From UBA1181 sp045617845 (GTDB lineage Bacteria; Bacteroidota; Bacteroidia; Bacteroidales; Paludibacteraceae), in assembly GCA_045617845.1 (NCBI GenBank), contig JAZLJL010000092.1, forward strand, positions 15,715 through 79,714: DNA of 64,000 nt, read 5' to 3'. Both the position numbers and the translations under genes were made by a program. Under the pieces are notes generated by a model. The model made no database searches, was not told where the DNA came from, and worked only from the letters and a program-made list of their open reading frames with translations. Positions 61,086 to 64,000 of the stretch are shown piece by piece. The first letter of the stretch is position 1; the number at the start of each line of letters is the position of its first letter.

Positions 61086-63629
61086 ATGGAGACCGTTTAT
61101 TCATATGAGGCAGCTTATCAGGCATCGTTGTCGTATTTTGGCGGGGACGAATTGGCTGCGCGTGTGTGGGTGAATAAATATGCGCTGAAGGACTCTTTTG
61201 GGAATATTTATGAAAAGACCCCGGATGACATGCATTGGCGCTTGGCGAATGAAATCGCACGTGTCGAGTCTCGTTATCCGAATGCGATGAGCGCTCAGGA
61301 ATTGTTCGATTTGTTTCAACATTTCAAATATATTGTTCCTCAGGGAAGCCCGATGTCTGGTATTGGAAACAAATACCAGGTCGCGTCTTTGTCCAATTGT
61401 TTTGTTATTGGTATGGAGGGGTCCGCTGACTCTTACGGCGCCATTATGAAGGTGGACGAGGAACAGGTGCAATTGATGAAGCGTAGGGGTGGAGTAGGTC
61501 ATGATTTGTCCCATATCCGTCCGAAGGGGTCGCCCGTGAAAAACTCGGCTTTGACCTCGACGGGTTTGGTCCCTTTCATGGAGCGTTATTCTAACTCTAC
61601 CCGTGAGGTTGCCCAAGATGGACGTCGCGGAGCGTTGATGCTTAGCGTCTCTATTAAGCATCCTGATTCGGAGGCTTTCATCGATGCGAAGATGACTGAA
61701 GGGAAGGTGACGGGTGCTAATGTTTCCGTGAAGATTGACGATGCGTTCATGCGTGCCGCCATTGAGGGTGACAGCTACGTCCAACAGTTCCCGATCGATT
61801 CGGAAAACCCTAAGGTGAAAAAGGAAATTTCAGCGAAGGATTTGTGGGCTAAGATTGTCCATAATGCTTGGAAATCAGCTGAACCGGGTGTCCTTTTCTG
61901 GGATACCATCTTGCGGGAGTCTGTTCCGGATTGTTATGCCGCTCTTGGCTTCAAGACCGTTTCGACGAACCCGTGCGGCGAAATACCGCTTTGCCCGTAT
62001 GATAGTTGTAGGTTGCTGGCGATAAACCTTTATTCATATGTGAAGAATCCTTTCCAACGTGACGCCCAGTTCGATTACGAATTGTTCAAGGACCATGTCC
62101 ATAAGGCTCAGCGTATCATGGACGATATCATCGACTTGGAGATGGAGATGATCGATAGGATTCTCGCGAAGGTTAAGACGGACGTCGAGGATGATGACGT
62201 GAAACGTACGGAAATCGAACTTTGGCAAAAGATTCAGAGAAAGACTTCCTTGGGAAGACGTACAGGTGTCGGAACTACCGCCGAAGGCGATATGTTGGCT
62301 GCCATGGGGCTCACTTATGGTACGCCTGAGGCCACCTATTTCTCCGAACAAGTACATAAGACGCTCGCTACCGAAGCGTATCGCTCTTCTGTCGTGATGG
62401 CTCAGGAACGTGGCGCGTTTGAGATATATAATGCCGAATTGGAGGCGAACAATCCTTTCATCAACCGCTTGAAGGATACGGATCCTGCCCTCTATGCCGA
62501 TATGGTGAAGTTCGGTAGACGTAATATCGCTTGTTTGACGATTGCACCTACGGGTACGACAAGTTTGATGACTCAGACTACTTCGGGCATTGAGCCTGTC
62601 TTTATGCCGGTCTATAAACGTAGGAGAAAGGTTAATCCGAACGATCCTGAGGTCCATGTGGATTATGTCGATGAAATGGGCGATTCTTTCGAGGAATTCA
62701 TTGTTTTCCATCCTAAATTTTTAGTGTGGATGGAGGCGAAGGGGTATGATACGAAAAAGAACTATACCCAGGCTGAGATAGATAAATTGGTGGTTGAGTC
62801 TCCTTACCACAAGGCTACTACGCAGGATGTCGATTGGTTGGCTAAAGTGCGCATGCAGGGACGTATCCAACGTTGGGTTGACCATTCCATCAGCGTGACG
62901 ATAAATGTGCCAGAAACTGCGACCGAGGAGCTGATCGGCGCTCTCTATGAGGAGGCTTGGCGCTCCGGATGTAAGGGCGTGACCGTTTATCGTGAAGGGT
63001 CGCGGTCTGGTGTGTTGGTCTCCACTAAAAAGGAGGCTGAGAAACCTGCTGATTCGTTGAATGCCTTCCTCAAGGCTGGCGAGGCTAGACCAAGGGAATT
63101 GGAGGCTGACGTCGTCCGGTTCCAGAATAACAAGGAAAAATGGATTGCCTTCGTCGGTTTGATCGAAGGTCGTCCGTACGAGATATTCACGGGTTTGGCG
63201 GATGACGAGGATGGCTTGCTTATCCCTAAGACGGTCAATTCCGGTAAAATCATCCGTAGCATCGATGACGAGACGGGGATGAGCCGTTATGATTTCCAAT
63301 ATTCGAACCGACGTGGTTATAAGACTACGATCGAAGGACTTTCCTATAAGTTTAATCCTGAGTATTGGAACTACGCTAAACTGATTTCTGGTGTGCTCCG
63401 TTATGGTATGCCGATTGATCAGGTGATTAAGTTGGTGGGTGGTCTGCAGTTGAACAGCGAGACCATCAATAACTGGAAGAACGGAGTCGAACGCGCCTTG
63501 AAAAAGTATATTCCTAACGGCACGGAGGCGAAGGGGTTGGTCTGCGAAAAATGTGGGCAAAAGACCATCCGTTACCAGGAGGGATGCCTGATCTGCACTA
63601 ATTGTGGCTACTCTAAGTGCGGTGGCTGA
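61086..63629 (+). CDS. nrdJ: Adenosylcobalamin-dependent ribonucleotide reductase (class II)
   Basis: It reduces ribonucleotides to deoxyribonucleotides using B12. 847 residues. LSNCFVIGM holds the first redox Cys (C105). RRGGVGHDLSHIRPKGSPV is the conserved substrate loop, and STNPCGEIPL holds the thiyl-radical Cys (C297). TIAPTGTTSLM is the phosphate-binding turn. A C-terminal extension ends in a zinc-ribbon/redox Cys cluster (CEKCGQKT, CLICTNCGYSKCGG) that re-reduces the active site. Codons end in T and G far more than in genes to the left, matching the strand-composition switch at 60.3 kb rather than requiring transfer. A terminator follows. Confidence 0.96.
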   Translation: METVYSYEAAYQASLSYFGGDELAARVWVNKYALKDSFGNIYEKTPDDMHWRLANEIARVESRYPNAMSAQELFDLFQHFKYIVPQGSPMSGIGNKYQVASLSNCFVIGMEGSADSYGAIMKVDEEQVQLMKRRGGVGHDLSHIRPKGSPVKNSALTSTGLVPFMERYSNSTREVAQDGRRGALMLSVSIKHPDSEAFIDAKMTEGKVTGANVSVKIDDAFMRAAIEGDSYVQQFPIDSENPKVKKEISAKDLWAKIVHNAWKSAEPGVLFWDTILRESVPDCYAALGFKTVSTNPCGEIPLCPYDSCRLLAINLYSYVKNPFQRDAQFDYELFKDHVHKAQRIMDDIIDLEMEMIDRILAKVKTDVEDDDVKRTEIELWQKIQRKTSLGRRTGVGTTAEGDMLAAMGLTYGTPEATYFSEQVHKTLATEAYRSSVVMAQERGAFEIYNAELEANNPFINRLKDTDPALYADMVKFGRRNIACLTIAPTGTTSLMTQTTSGIEPVFMPVYKRRRKVNPNDPEVHVDYVDEMGDSFEEFIVFHPKFLVWMEAKGYDTKKNYTQAEIDKLVVESPYHKATTQDVDWLAKVRMQGRIQRWVDHSISVTINVPETATEELIGALYEEAWRSGCKGVTVYREGSRSGVLVSTKKEAEKPADSLNAFLKAGEARPRELEADVVRFQNNKEKWIAFVGLIEGRPYEIFTGLADDEDGLLIPKTVNSGKIIRSIDDETGMSRYDFQYSNRRGYKTTIEGLSYKFNPEYWNYAKLISGVLRYGMPIDQVIKLVGGLQLNSETINNWKNGVERALKKYIPNGTEAKGLVCEKCGQKTIRYQEGCLICTNCGYSKCGG

Positions 63630-63709
63630 TTTTGACTTGAATATTATATTGAATTCTTTTTATAAAATACTTTGTTTCATAATTAATATGTTTTTTTGAT
63701 TTGCAGTGG

Positions 63710-63737
63710 AAGGTCCCCGGAGTGATCCGCGGACCTT
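63710..63737 (+). terminator. Terminator after nrdJ
   Basis: Stem AAGGTCC / GGACCTT with an inner GGA/TCC pair and a following T-run, 80 bases after the nrdJ stop. Confidence 0.85.
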
Positions 63738-63896
63738 TTTCCTTATGTTTTGTGCCCGATGAACTTCCCCAAGAAAGAGATCCTTCTATTTTGCATTATT
63801 GGTGTCCGCTAAACTTTTTATGTGTTTAATTTTTTTTTGCAAAAAAAATGATTTATATAATTAATAATACATAATAATCGTATTCTATGTTATGTG

Positions 63897-63967
63897 CAAC
63901 CCCTCTGGGGTTGTTTGATGGGGGATACGAATCCATTATTCTACCGACATGTAACCCCTACGGGGTT
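63897..63967. repeat. REP-like GC-rich inverted-repeat pair
   Basis: Two short hairpins, CAACCCC-TCT-GGGGTTG (63897-63913) and AACCCC-TAC-GGGGTT (63953-63967), are separated by 39 bases containing GGGGGATACGAATCC. From memory, this arrangement recurs between genes in many Bacteroidota. The rest of 63738-64000 is A/T-rich with no gene visible. Confidence 0.6.
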
Positions 63968-64000
63968 CTGCGAGAAAAAGCCTCCTATTCAGCTCTCGTT

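Noticed and set aside
63920..63945. tRNA-like GAATCC sequence near the right edge
   Set aside because: No cloverleaf can be built; it is the spacer of the REP-like inverted repeats.
1..64000. CRISPR array, tRNA, rRNA operon or complete insertion sequence
   Set aside because: No regularly spaced direct repeats, no tRNA arm pattern and no transposase reading frame were seen.

Overview
The window is chromosomal DNA from a member of the Bacteroidota, most likely the order Bacteroidales. The evidence is a type IX secretion (T9SS) outer-membrane protein (PorV) together with a secreted protein carrying a T9SS sorting domain, a FeoA-FeoB fusion with its small Cys-rich partner, type III glutamine synthetase, a short (286 aa) primary sigma factor, DUF3127, DUF4834-like, DUF4380 and DUF5723-like proteins, and many promoters of the Bacteroidota form TTG-N19-21-TAnnTTTG. 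Shine-Dalgarno sequences are mostly weak or absent. No tRNA, rRNA, CRISPR array or complete insertion sequence was found. The one structural RNA I recognise is RNase P RNA.

Layout. 0-2.1 kb: a membrane protein / winged-helix regulator operon (cut by the left edge) and a PrsW-type membrane protease. 2.4-2.55 kb: a gene-free segment with a hairpin and a terminator, possibly a small RNA. 2.7-7.6 kb: a secreted transglutaminase-fold/leucine-rich-repeat protein whose catalytic Cys is Ser, then ferrous iron transport. 7.7-11.6 kb: hisI-ftsE-metF-DUF4834-like-gpmI in one direction. 11.8-16.2 kb: a 1302-residue CotH/lamin-tail protein with a T9SS signal, followed by a Fur-family regulator. 16.2-26.8 kb (minus strand): exonuclease, iorA, riboflavin synthase, a RelA/SpoT homologue with a degenerate hydrolase site, M3 peptidase, YihY protein and rnpB. 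27.1-31.6 kb: HtrA protease and three tandem RpoD-like sigma genes, the middle one broken. 31.7-46.4 kb: housekeeping and envelope genes (nth, Na/Pi transporter, GH5 glucanase, SSB-like DUF3127, glnN, miaA, MFS transporter, porV).

The most unusual locus lies at 46.8-53.4 kb. Five co-directional genes share one strong promoter: a cytosolic coiled-coil protein, a membrane-anchored coiled-coil protein, a membrane-tethered ABC substrate-binding domain fused to an OmpA peptidoglycan-binding domain, an ABC permease, and an ABC ATPase with a long acidic N-terminal extension. Short linear motifs recur across these proteins, which suggests one physical assembly. A terminator-like hairpin splits the operon after the substrate-binding gene. 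A voltage-gated cation channel gene with a Ca-channel-like filter (TIEGW) follows on its own promoter. I infer an envelope-anchored uptake or sensing machine. I know of no described system with this exact composition, but I could not search.

53.5-60.1 kb holds rlmD, a metallophosphoesterase, a Nif3-like protein, a zinc-ribbon coiled-coil protein, and a two-gene minus-strand operon. At about 60.3 kb the plus strand switches sharply from A/C-rich to G/T-rich, in either gene orientation. The switch coincides with one end of a 176-bp MITE-like inverted-repeat element and lies in a 1-kb gap with no intact gene. This is the skew polarity expected at a replication origin, though a rearrangement junction is also possible. 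The B12-dependent ribonucleotide reductase nrdJ follows, and the window ends in short GC-rich inverted repeats.
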